Origin: Cannabis sativa | Lineage: Eukaryota; Streptophyta; Magnoliopsida; Rosales; Cannabaceae | DNA: 64,000 nucleotides | Direction: 5' to 3' | NCBI RefSeq assembly: GCF_029168945.1 | Contig: NC_083602.1 | Span: 12,645,850-12,709,849, forward strand | Shown here: one piece after another, positions 20,643-30,049 of the stretch | How positions within the stretch are numbered: position 1 is the stretch's first letter | How the letters are laid out: each line of letters begins with the position of its first letter | Position numbers and translations under genes: made by a program | Notes under the pieces: model-generated | The model's database searches: none | What the model saw: only the letters and a program-made list of their open reading frames with translations | Told to the model about the DNA's origin: nothing

Positions 20643-22065
20643 AAGAATAAGCGTTTGCATTTTGCTCTGTATCAATCCTTGAAAAAGTGTGTTTACAAAC
20701 CTGGTGCATTCTATAAAGAAATACTATTTCCTCTATGTGAGGTAAACTGTTCTTAACTTATCAAGTGGTTCCTTAAGCAATTATTTTCCTTGTTCGTTTT
20801 TTGTTTCTGACAAAATTATTTTCTTCAATGACAGTCAAAAACGTGCAATCTAAGGGAAGCTGTTATTATTGGGAGCATAATACAAAAAGTTTCTATTCCT
20901 CTTCTTCATTCAAGGTTTGTATAGATTTTGTGTTTTCAAAGATGTATAGAAGCATGTAATGCAAGTAATTTTCTAAGCACACTATTGATGTTTTAAAACA
21001 ATGGTGAGCTCTTACATTAGTGTTGGCGAACCATACTTTCCTAATCTTTAGGAAGTTATATCAACTTGTGTTTTGTGATATTATTCGATATTTTAAACAA
21101 GCTTTTATATGCTTTTGTAGTGTTGCATTGTTGAAACTTACTGATATAGAATATTGTGGTACAACAAGGTACTCCAATATATTTTACACATTATATGTTA
21201 GAACAGAAGCATTGTATATTCTATAAGATGTTATCCATCAATGATTATTGATCTGAAATGTGTTCTACACCCACTCGCCAACTAATGATGAAACGTAACC
21301 TATTTGACGTTTCAAATTGCTCGAAAAATGTCTTGACATTGTTGAGTTAAAATACTTGCAGTTACTTTATAAAGATCCTTTTGGAGAAAAAGTATGCTCT
21401 TCCATATCGGGCACTTGATGCTCTTGTTGTACATTTTGTGAGATTTTCGGATGACACAAGAATTATGCCTGTAATATGGCATCAATCGCTGCTTGCATTT
21501 GTGCAAAGGTATTCAAACATTCAATTGGGTGTTCCAAGTAAGAGTTTGAGACTGGCAAAGTTATTGATTCTTTTACAATTGGGTGTCATTGCTTACAGGT
21601 ACAAGAATGAACTGCAGAAGGAAGATAAAGTTAGCCTGAGAGCTCTTCTTGAAAAGCAAAATCATAAACTAGTGAGAACAATTATCTAAACTAGTTTCAT
21701 TTATTCTATATTCAATTCTTTTCTTAACATAACTAAGATCGATATGTAATCATTTTCTCTGGTTGAATGTAGATTACTCCTGAGATAACCAGGGAGCTAA
21801 ATAATAGCCGCAATCGGGGTGAGAAGGAGGATGATCTTATGCTAATTGATATCCTTTGTCTTACAAGTGCTGTTTTTTTTTTCTTTATTTGTTTTTATTT
21901 TCATAGTTTCTTATGACTAAATAATTTAGTTGTCCCTATAGATTCAATGGTGATGTAATTTATTGTTTCATTGACCTCAAACTACCTTCCCCTACTTCTG
22001 TGATCAATAAGACTATTGAAGAAGATAGGTTTGATATTCCAGAGGTTCCTATGGAGGAAGATTGA
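20643..22065 (+). pseudogene. Bystin (ENP1-type) 3' fragment with introns
   Basis: Seven exons match bystin, a conserved nucleolar factor for small-subunit ribosome maturation. Exons: 20643-20741 ([14 protein letters not shown]), 20835-20914 (TCNLREAVIIGSIIQKVS), 21121-21168 (VALLKLTDIEYCGTT), 21362-21508 ([31 protein letters not shown]), 21599-21671 ([10 protein letters not shown]), 21773 to about 21854 (ITPEITRELNNSRNRGEK), and about 21942 to 22065 (EEDRFDIPEVPMEED, stop). The first five introns have GT-AG ends and keep the frame; the last donor is uncertain. The N-terminal third is missing: homology starts abruptly near 20643 beside the minus-strand ORFs. It is a DNA-level fragment, not a retrocopy. 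No promoter is evident. Confidence 0.85.
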
Positions 22066-22879
22066 TCAATTACTTGCAAAGGTATTTTCTTATAATCCAT
22101 TCTTGTGTTTTTGGCCTCAAATCATTTTTTTTCTCTTAATGCCCTTTTCTCAGGTTTGCAAGGCTCATTGTGTTGTTGCAGCATGTAAGTTTTGTCGGAA
22201 TTTAATCGTATATTTTGCTTTGCATCGAATTAAACCACATACTCCACTGCTTTTACTTGAGTTTCATTCTTGCGAACGTACTCACCGGTGACAGAGGGTG
22301 TCAAGGGAAGTACACCATTTTCTTTTTCCAGGGAGAAGATATAATTCTGGGATTTTATATGTGAAACGTTTGTGCAGCTGAGTGGATTTAGTTTATAGTT
22401 TATTTATTATTTTTTTCCCCATCAATTTCTAAGGTTTATTTGGAATGTGGATTTTTTTTTTTGTAGGAAAGAAAATGTAGAGAAATAAAAATGCAACATT
22501 TTCTTCTGTTGGATTTTGCTTGGATACAGTATGTGCAATTTCGTTTGGTGTTTGAAGTTATTTCAGTTATATAATATAAATTTACAAAAAATGAAAAAGA
22601 AAAACAGGAAAATTGTAGTAAAACTATCCGAGTTACAATTTATGCTATGCTTAATTTTACAGTTTTTTTTTGGAGCGAAATCAAACTTTAATTTTGTTTT
22701 GGTATTTACTATAGTGAGTAGTTAAATGCCAACTTGTATTGTTTATGTGTATACAAGTGTACATGTGATATAATTTTATTGGTCAGTACCATTTTAATTT
22801 TTTAAATATTATGAGTAAACAATTTCAAGAGAATCATGGAATATACACTATAATTAATGTTTAAACTTGCTTGTGCATG
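22066..22879. other. Spacer duplicated downstream of NLR copy 3
   Basis: No gene is seen. From about 22545 the sequence is similar to 40620-40840 (phrases such as TGTAG.AAAACTA and TTTTGGTATTTACTAT), marking the left edge of a segmental duplication that also includes the PPR fragment. The first part may be bystin 3' UTR. Confidence 0.5.
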
Positions 22880-23384
22880 ATAGCCCATTTCTAGCTGATG
22901 ACTTGCTTGAAAGACTTTTTGATGAGTGCCCAGATATCAAAACACTCTAGAAACTCCATTCCAAGATCTTTTTCGACCAGCATCTTCATTAGAATCAAAC
23001 ACTAGGTATTAAGGTTATGAGGGCTTATGCAGCCAATGGGGAAACAAGGATTACCTGCCGCATATTTGATGAAATGCCTGTGAAGAATGTTGTCTTCTTT
23101 AATGTCATGATCAGAAAGCATTGTAACAATTACCTGTATGATGATGGTCTTCTTGTTTTTAAAACTGGATAATTACACATACCCTTGTGTCTTCAAGGCA
23201 TGTTCAACATCCCATTATTTGTGGGTTGGGTTGCAAATTCATGCTGCTGTTGTGAAAATTGGACTTGATATAAATTTTTTTGTTGGGAATTGTCTAGTTT
23301 CCATATTATTGGAGGCACGACAAGTTCTTGATGAGATGCCGACTGGAGATGTTGTTTCTTGGAACTTGATGGTTGCAGGGTGTT
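22880..23384 (+). pseudogene. PPR-DYW gene copy A, N-terminal part
   Basis: Shifted frames give the start of a PLS-type pentatricopeptide repeat protein: DIKTL.KLHSKI, GETRITCRIFDEMPVKNVVFFNVMIR, YTYPCVFKACS, GLQIHAAVVKIGLD and ARQVLDEMPTGDVVSWNLMVAG. Such proteins bind organellar RNA, and the DYW class edits C to U. It is broken by a stop (TCTAG near 22948) and several frameshifts. The coding sequence resumes at 24807 after an inserted repeat. Confidence 0.8.
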
Positions 23385-24806
23385 GATAGATCAAAGGGCA
23401 TAATAGTAAGAGTTATTACCTTTAATAAGAACCTTTGGTGAAACACTTTAATGATGAGATACTACACAAGTTGGACGATACAAATTGATAAAAAGATAAG
23501 ATTACTGCAACTCATTTGGGAGGTTGTATGTAGGGTTAATTTTATGGAAGGTAGGTTAATACTTAGCTCTATAAAAGGAAGATTGATGGAACTCACAACA
23601 CACAACTCAGAGGCGCAGAAGAGTCTCTCTTTAAAACTAACTCTCATTTCATCATTATATTGTCTAATACATCCTATTTTTCTCTCTTACACACAACCAT
23701 CCCATCTCATCACTTCTCTTTTATACACAACCATCCCATTCCTAATAGTCTTTTTAATTAATCACACTTATCATTCACCAGGCTGCCTGTTTAACAAGCT
23801 TCGATAAAAGACTAGAGCTTGTTTGGCTGTGTTTTCAGTTTTTAATATTGTGTTTTTAAAAGTGAGAATAGAAAACAATTTTTTGTTATTTAAAAATTTA
23901 ATAGCGTTTGGCGCAAATTTTTAAAAACTGTTTTTAGATTTTTTCTTACGAAAAAAATCAATATTTTAGCACCATACCATGACACTAACCCATCCGAGTT
24001 TAGTTTTGGGTATGGTTTCGGGTCTAGGAACCGAGTATGTGAGAAGAATATAAAATATAATATGTTAGACAAAAAAAATTGTTTTTGAAAATTGAAAACA
24101 ACATTTCGATGTTTTCTCTTTTCTAGTTTTTTAAAATTCAATTTTTAAAAAACAGTTTTTAAAAATTTTTGCCAAACGACTCCTAATAGTTTTTAAAAAC
24201 TGATTTCAGTTTTAAAAAACAGAAAACAATTTTTAAACTGTAAAGCCAAACAACCTCTAGGCTTCTTATTTAACAAGCTTCTATAGAAACTAGGTTGTTT
24301 ATTTAACAAGCTTTTATAAAAATCATATTGCCTATTTTATAACCCTCTATGAAAGTCAGGCTGCCTATTTCACAACCTTCTATGAAAATTAGGTTGCTTA
24401 TTTCATAACCTTCTATAAAAAAAAACTAAATGTTCACACCACCTTCAAACACGTCGACAATCCTTAGAGTTTCTTTTTCTTCTTACAAACATAATTATAT
24501 TGTCTAATACATCCTATTTATCTCACACAAAAAAGTAACCTCATCTAGGTTACCACACTTGCCCAAAAATAGACAGTATTTTCTCTTAATCTTTACAATC
24601 TTTTAGATAAAGATGCAATACTGACTCCTTGCTACTGTAGATGTAGGCGAATAAAGTTTACTGAACTACATAAATTTGTGCCTAGTTTTATTTAAAGTAA
24701 TATATATGATATATGTGTATATTTAAATTTATATATATTTATATAATATGTATATATTTAAAGCAATATATATTTATATTATTAAATGTTTAGCTAGAAC
24801 CCCTGA
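23385..24806 (+). repeat. Decayed LTR-like repeat, copy A
   Basis: Inserted in the PPR gene. It holds a TATA box (CTCTATAAAAGGAAG near 23571), a leader with CAGAAGAGTCTCTCT, and repeated phrases of the type GGCTGCCTATTTCACAACCTTCTATGAAAA. The block GACTCCTTGCTACTGTAGA near the right end also occurs in copy B (41285-42080). It looks like an old LTR. I found no clear target duplication, and another MITE (23816-24256) is nested in it. Confidence 0.5.
23816..24256. mobile_element. MITE (441 bp), TSD CTAG
   Basis: Inverted ends AG(C/G)TTGTTTGGCT, rich inside in TTTTTAAAAACAG phrases that pair across the element. CTAG flanks it at 23812-23815 and 24257-24260. Copy B of the host repeat (around 41562) has a single ACTAGGCTGC here and lacks the MITE. 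The superfamily is uncertain from a 4-bp duplication. Confidence 0.75.
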
Positions 24807-24899
24807 TCACTCATAATGCAAGGTTTGATGATGCATTGGAAGTTTGTGAAGAAATGGAGTCTATGAGGCAAAGACCTAATGTTGGAACAATGGCTAACT

Positions 24900-25603
24900 T
24901 AGGGGTGTTCATAAAATAGTCGATCCAATCCAATTCAATCTACAAAATGCGGATATTTGCACTTGTGCAGATTGAATGTTGATTGACATGTAAAAGTAAC
25001 CGATCCAATCTAATCCACACATATTTATAAAAAAAAAAATAAAAAATTATACATACAATTAATATTTAAAGTAACAAAATAGTAATTTAAAAATCTAATA
25101 CATATTACACAATTATATTTCTAAACTTAATAGATCAAATATATACTCCATTCTTAAATATAATTTTTTTTCTACGTACAATTTAAAAATAAATTAACAA
25201 GTTCTTTATACATATAATTTTTTTCTTGCTTTGAATTTGTTATTGGTTATTTTCTTTATTTTAATTTGTTGTTGGAGACATGAAACAATAATGTGTTTTA
25301 TTTTTTTGCTAGTTATGTGGAAAAAATAATTTTTTTCATAAATATTAAATAATTTAATATAAAAAAGTAACCAATCTAAAATAACCGATCCAATCCGCAC
25401 TTTTACGAATTGGATTGGATTGGATTTGAGCTATTGTGCAGATTGGATTGGATCCAAAATATGAAATCCACACTTTTTTTTTGAAGAAAAGCGTGCTGTT
25501 ATATAACATAAAAATAGTTAGCAATATTATGAAATCCACACTTAGTGCGGATAAGATACATTATGAGCAAAATAGTACAGATTGGATTTGATGAACACCC
25601 CTA
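24900..25603. mobile_element. hAT-type MITE (704 bp), TSD GGCTAACT
   Basis: Terminal inverted repeat TAGGGGTGTTCAT with a perfect 8-bp duplication GGCTAACT at 24892-24899 and 25604-25611, typical of hAT elements. Subterminal CCGATCCAATCC-type repeats appear in both directions. No coding capacity. Its termini resemble those of the element at 59790-60501. Confidence 0.92.
25474..25527 (-). mobile_element. Tiny LINE- or SINE-like 3' end insertion (54 bp)
   Basis: A 14-bp direct repeat TATGAAATCCACAC (25460-25473 and 25528-25541) brackets 54 bases that begin with a T-run, i.e. a poly(A) tail read on the minus strand. This is the mark of target-primed reverse transcription with severe 5' truncation. 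It lies inside the hAT-type MITE. Confidence 0.7.
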
Positions 25604-25640
25604 GGCTAACTAACACATCTAGTGTTTTAAATATAGGACG

Positions 25641-26461
25641 AGCTTTTTAACATAACACGAAATTGGCATGAGCCTGGAAGATGCGAGCACGACTAGATAT
25701 GAAAAAATATGGGCTTGGGCACGATATGACACGGCCTATAAATTGGCACGAGACGACATAGAAAATATGTGATTAAGCACGACATGACACGAGAAGCACA
25801 AAAGACTTGACACATAAGCACGAATAGACTAGTTTGAAAGGCACGGCACGCGACAAGCGACAAGCGTGACACGAAACATTAAAAAACCCTATAATTTAAT
25901 AATAATATATGTATTTGTCAATGATAAAATAATAATAAAATTTAAATATAACACTGAATATTATAATTCTATAATTAAAATTATTAAATTTTCAAAAACA
26001 AAAAATTATTAAAAATGTAAAACTAAAACTATATATTAATTTATTTATATAGCGTGATATAAAAATTTAAGATTTTATAGGTAAATATTTAAATTCTAAT
26101 AATTTTAATTATTTTTTTATATGACTGCTTAAAATATTATTGAAGGATTACATAAATATAATTGAAACTATAAAATATACTTATAGTTTAGTAATTAACT
26201 TATTAATTGTAAAAAAGAAAATGCAAAAGTAAAACGCAAATTCGAGCCCTGATATGAAAACGAGCTAATCTGTTTAAGAAAAGTGGACTGATACGAACAA
26301 AGCACGGTACGAATCCGAGTAGAGCACGACATTAAAATATCGAGCCTACCCTTTGAAAATGGTGGCGCGGTACAGTAAGACCCATATAGGGCATAACACA
26401 TCACAACCCATATTTTGAAAAGCACAGAAAATATGGGCCGAGCCAGTACGACGAGCACGAA
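25641..26461. repeat. Degenerate repeat rich in GCACGAC motifs
   Basis: Both halves contain many GCACGA/ACACGA words in mirrored arrangement around an AT-rich core (25880-26210). That suggests an old transposon with long inverted subterminal regions. I could not fix its ends or a target duplication. It separates two pieces of the PPR relic. Confidence 0.4.
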
Positions 26462-26469
26462 TTTACAAC

Positions 26470-27407
26470 GGGAAATTTGAATATCTATGCATTAATTGGG
26501 GGATAATTTTTTCCCTAATTGAATACATATGAAAATTGAAAATATGTGACAATTTTATCTAAAACCCAATACTACCGCTCTCATAACTCAACCCCATCTC
26601 TCTCTCTTCCCCATCTCTCTCTTCTTCTATCTCTCTCGCTCTCTCTCAACCAACCGAACCACACCTCACCGCCGCCCAAAACCACAACCCCCAATCCCCC
26701 TCACCGCCGCCCAAAGCACTGGCCCCTCACCATCTCTCTCTTCGTCTATCTCTCTCTCTCTCAACCAACCAAACCACAACCCCCAATCCCCCACACCACC
26801 GTCCAAGGCGTCGACCCCTCACCACTGCCCAAAACGCCGCCCCCACACCACCGTCCACAACACCGTAAACACGCACCGACACACAAAGACCACCGGAGAA
26901 GAAGATGGTCCGATGCCGCGCACAAAGAAATTTTTTTTTTTTTGGTTTTTATGGTCGGGTCCGACGGGCCCATCGGACCCCATCGGACCCCATCGGACGG
27001 GCATCAGGCCCGACTTCAAAACCCCCCAAAAAAATGCCCATCGGACCCATGCATCGGGACCCATCGGACGGCATCGGGCCCATCAAACCCGACTTCAAAA
27101 ACTCCCAAAAATGCCCATCGAACCCATGCATCGGGACCCCATCGGACCGATGCATTGGGGACCCATCAGACGGGGCATCGGGCCCATCGAACCTGACTTC
27201 AAAAACCCAAAAAAAATGCCCCCATCGGACAGGCATCGGGCCCCATCGGACCGGACCCCTTAAAAGCCCAAAAAAATTGAAAAAAAGAGTTTTTGAGAGG
27301 GGTCTTTTTGGGGTTTTGGAAAAGTTGTCATATATTTTCAATGTAGAAAAGTATTAGTTTAGGGAAAAAATATTAGGTATATGTAAGTATAGAATTTAAA
27401 ATTTCCC
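26470..27407. mobile_element. Non-autonomous DNA transposon (938 bp), TSD TTTACAAC
   Basis: Short inverted ends GGGAAATTT, with an 8-bp duplication TTTACAAC at 26462-26469 and 27408-27415. The interior is unlike its surroundings: C/T-rich CTCTCTCT tracts, two copies of a CACCGCCGCCCAAA..CC segment (26660-26860), then GC-rich tandem units built on CCCATCGGAC and CCCGACTTCAAAA (26960-27260). Long frames on both strands result from this repeat composition and are not genes. Confidence 0.8.
26955..27262. repeat. CCCATCGGAC-type tandem repeat
   Basis: About three diverged units of roughly 85-95 bp, each holding GCATCGGGCCC, CCCGACTTCAAAA, an A-run, ATGCCCATCGGAC and CCATGCATCGGGAC. It is GC-rich within AT-rich surroundings and lies inside the 26470-27407 element. 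Confidence 0.7.
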
Positions 27408-27415
27408 TTTACAAC

Positions 27416-28020
27416 ACTGCACATCATCTTACAATGTCTCATACATTAAGAAGATGTTAGATAACTTGGTTAAATATTTGGTTTCATGGAATGCGATTAT
27501 AACTAACTCAATGCCAGTTGAAGCAGTTGATCTATTTCTACAGATGGACAGTTGTGAAAAAGAGCCTGATGCAGTCACAATTGCCCTATTACTTGGTAGC
27601 CGTCTTCATCGATATGTTAATATGAAGAAATTTCGGTCAATATTATTGGAAAATGCTTTATTAGATATGTATGTATGCTAAGTGTGGTTGTTTAGAAGAA
27701 GCAAGTGAAGTATTTAATTAACAGTATGAAGTTTTAGGATTATTTTAGCGTCTGGAATGCAAGATTTGGGTATGAGTCCGGATTCTGTTGCTTTTGTATC
27801 AGTTCTATGGGCTTGCAGCCATGTTGGATTGCTCGAGGAGGGGAAGTACTACTTTAAGTTGATGATTTACAAGTATCAAATAGTTCCAGGGCTAAAACTA
27901 TTCGTGCATGGTTGATTCGAAGAGATGCCAACAGAGCACAACAAAAGAGGTTGGGGGCTTTGTTGAGTGCTTGCAGTGTTTGCAACCAACATTTATGTGA
28001 AACCTGAGAGGTGGCAAGAG
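27416..28020 (+). pseudogene. PPR-DYW copy A, middle part
   Basis: PPR motifs resume: YLVSWNAIITNSMPVEAVDLF, EPDAVTIALLLGS, ILLENALLDMY, AKCGCLEEASEVF, SPDSVAFVSVLWACSHVGLLEEGK and WGALLSACSVC. Stops (TAA near 27717, TAG near 27745) and frame changes break it. The order is that of a single PLS-class PPR protein. Confidence 0.78.
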
Positions 28021-28142
28021 GTGACCACAGTTAGATTAATTATGAATTGAACTCACACCATTGCGTAATGTGTCATACACTCCAACCAACTAAGTTATAA
28101 ATATTTTCTTTCAATATACTTAATTTTACTTAAAATAAAACT
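28021..28142. other. Short insertion between PPR motifs
   Basis: AT-rich sequence between the last PPR motif (GRWQEVTTVR near 28014-28040) and the DYW region. It is not recognised and may be a small repeat. Confidence 0.3.
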
Positions 28143-28442
28143 AAAGTTCGAGGAGTTGAGGAAGAGTTGGATGTATTTGTAAGAAAAATGAAAGAGATTG
28201 ATTCAGCTCTCCATGATGTAGAGGAGGAAGACAAGGAGTGTCAACTAGTTATTCATAGTGAAAAGCTTGCAATTGTTTGTGAAATTATGAATTCAGAACT
28301 CAGAATTACAAAGAATCTTCGCGTTTGTGGGGACTGTCATACTGTAGCGAAACTGATAACCTAAATGAAATTGTTGTAAAAGACACTCATCCTTTCCACC
28401 ATGTCACCAATGGGTATTTGCTCTTTTGGAGATTACTGGTAA
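28143..28442 (+). pseudogene. PPR-DYW copy A, DYW deaminase C terminus
   Basis: It shows ELDVFVRKMKEI, ALHDVEEEDKE, the deaminase motif HSEKLAI (zinc-site HSE), ITKNLRVCGDCHTVAKLI (zinc-site CGDCH) and a terminal CSFGDYW before a stop at 28440-28442. A frameshift lies near 28364. The catalytic motifs are still readable, but the gene is scattered over 5.5 kb. Confidence 0.85.
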
Positions 28443-29369
28443 ATTTCATCATCATATAGAGTAGTATTTTCAATTGGATTACATTAGTTGATTGGAAACT
28501 TGAACATGTTTTACTCACACTAATTTGTTGATGTGGAAATTATTTATTTATTTTGTAAAAATTTAGATCTTTTCATCTGTTAAATTGAGGAACATTGATC
28601 ATTGAACACCTGAGATTGGTTGTTTTTTTCTCTCACCAATTTGTTATTTGCTTAATAACAATTTGAGATATTCAAACTATTAGGATTTAGGCTTCACTTG
28701 TTAGTTACTGGTTTGTACTGTTTTATAGGAAGTAGTTAATTCTGTTAATTAACTCCTTATCCTTTCTTTTCTGTCAGTAGTTAGTTAAATATAACTAACT
28801 TTAGCTGAATATTAGTTGGGTAGTTGGGTGTCCCTGCAGTATATATATTGCCCTATTTTTCATTTCTGTATCATCTGAATCTTGCAATTCAATAAAATGA
28901 TTTCTCTTTCTTTTCTTAATACAAACTACAAGGAGTTGAAAAAAAAAAAGTATGAATCCAAAGGCACATAGTTAATGAGTGAGAAGACTAGCATCTTATA
29001 TTTTGAGCCACTTGCCTAGATGAAAAGAGAAGTTCAATTATGTTTCAGTCTTAACATTTTTCTGCTTTATTATTTATTAATTTGAATTGAAATAAATTGC
29101 AGGTAAAAGGCATATATAATCCAGACTTCTTATGGGACTTTTATGTGTAGTAGTAATTCTCTTCATTTTAGATAAGGATGTCTTGTTCACCACAGTCAAT
29201 GGTAAAAAATAGCTTGATAATTTATAATGGTTAGATCAAGCTAAAATAATTAGAATAGGCCCTAGCACGAAGTGTGCAGATGGAGTAGGGCTTTCATTCT
29301 TCCTATGGAAGAAGGAAGAAGAAGTACTCTGAAAGATACTGAACAAAGGTGCTGTCATAAAATGAAAGT
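28443..29369. other. Spacer with a possible small LTR
   Basis: No gene is seen. A segment at about 28699-28923 starts TGTTAGTTACTGG, contains CAGTATATATATTGCC as a possible TATA region and CAATTCAATAAAATG near its end, and closes in ATACA. It resembles a short LTR of TRIM size, but I found no target duplication. Confidence 0.3.
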
Positions 29370-29790
29370 AAATTTTTTTACTTTTACTTTTTTTAAAAAA
29401 AAAATAAAAATGTGTTCTGTAACCACTTTTATTTTTTAATTTTAAAAACAGAAAATAAAAGTGTGTTCTGTAAAGTTTATTATTATTTTTATTTTATTTA
29501 AGTTGGGTCTAAGTCCAGAGTCGGATTCGGGTTCGAGTCCGAGGCCGGGTTCGGCGGCAGGGTCGTGGGAGGAGATTTGGGTTCGGGTCTGGTCTAAGTT
29601 TAAAATATTGAAAGTCATTTTTTTTGTTTTTAAAATTTTGATTCTCAATTAAAAAAATTGAAAAATGAAAACAGTTTAATAATTTTATAGAACATGTTTT
29701 TGGAAAATATTTTCACTTTTTCAATTTTAAAAACTGAAAAAATATTTTTGAATTTTTTCATAGAAAAATATTAAAACATAAATATAAAAT
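29370..29790. repeat. Possible degenerate MITE
   Basis: A/T-rich flanks with mirrored GTGTTCTGTAA and TTATAGAACATG phrases surround a short GC-rich core (GGGTTCGGCGGCAGGG near 29547). The look is similar to the 23816-24256 element. Ends not resolved. Confidence 0.3.
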
Positions 29791-30049
29791 ACCAATAAGA
29801 AGGATATAGGAGAGGCTAATAATTTTTTCAATTTTGGTATGCGTACCTTCCGTATAGATAATTAATTTGATGTTTGTTTTTTATGTAATTATTTTCATAT
29901 TTAGGTATATATTTGAAAAATCTCTTAATAAAGATACTAGTGGATGAGAAAGATCCAGCTTGTGGATGAGAATTATAGCAAAGGGAATATCTCTCTCTCT
30001 CTCTCTAATCTCTACTGCTTCAATGTCTCAACACTCTACTGCTTTGATA

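Larger units (their letters stand above)
24807..25640 (+). pseudogene. PPR-DYW copy A, second fragment around a MITE
   Basis: ARFDDALEVCEEMESM (about 24815-24870) goes on to VGTMANL up to 24899. After the hAT-type MITE (24900-25603) about 35 more bases resume before the next repeat. The PPR pattern and order fit the gene begun at 22880. Confidence 0.65.

Noticed and set aside
26546..27357. Several overlapping long frames on both strands (up to 216 codons)
   Set aside because: They come from CT-rich and CCCATCGGAC tandem repeats inside a small transposon. All frames stay open because of composition, with no domain.
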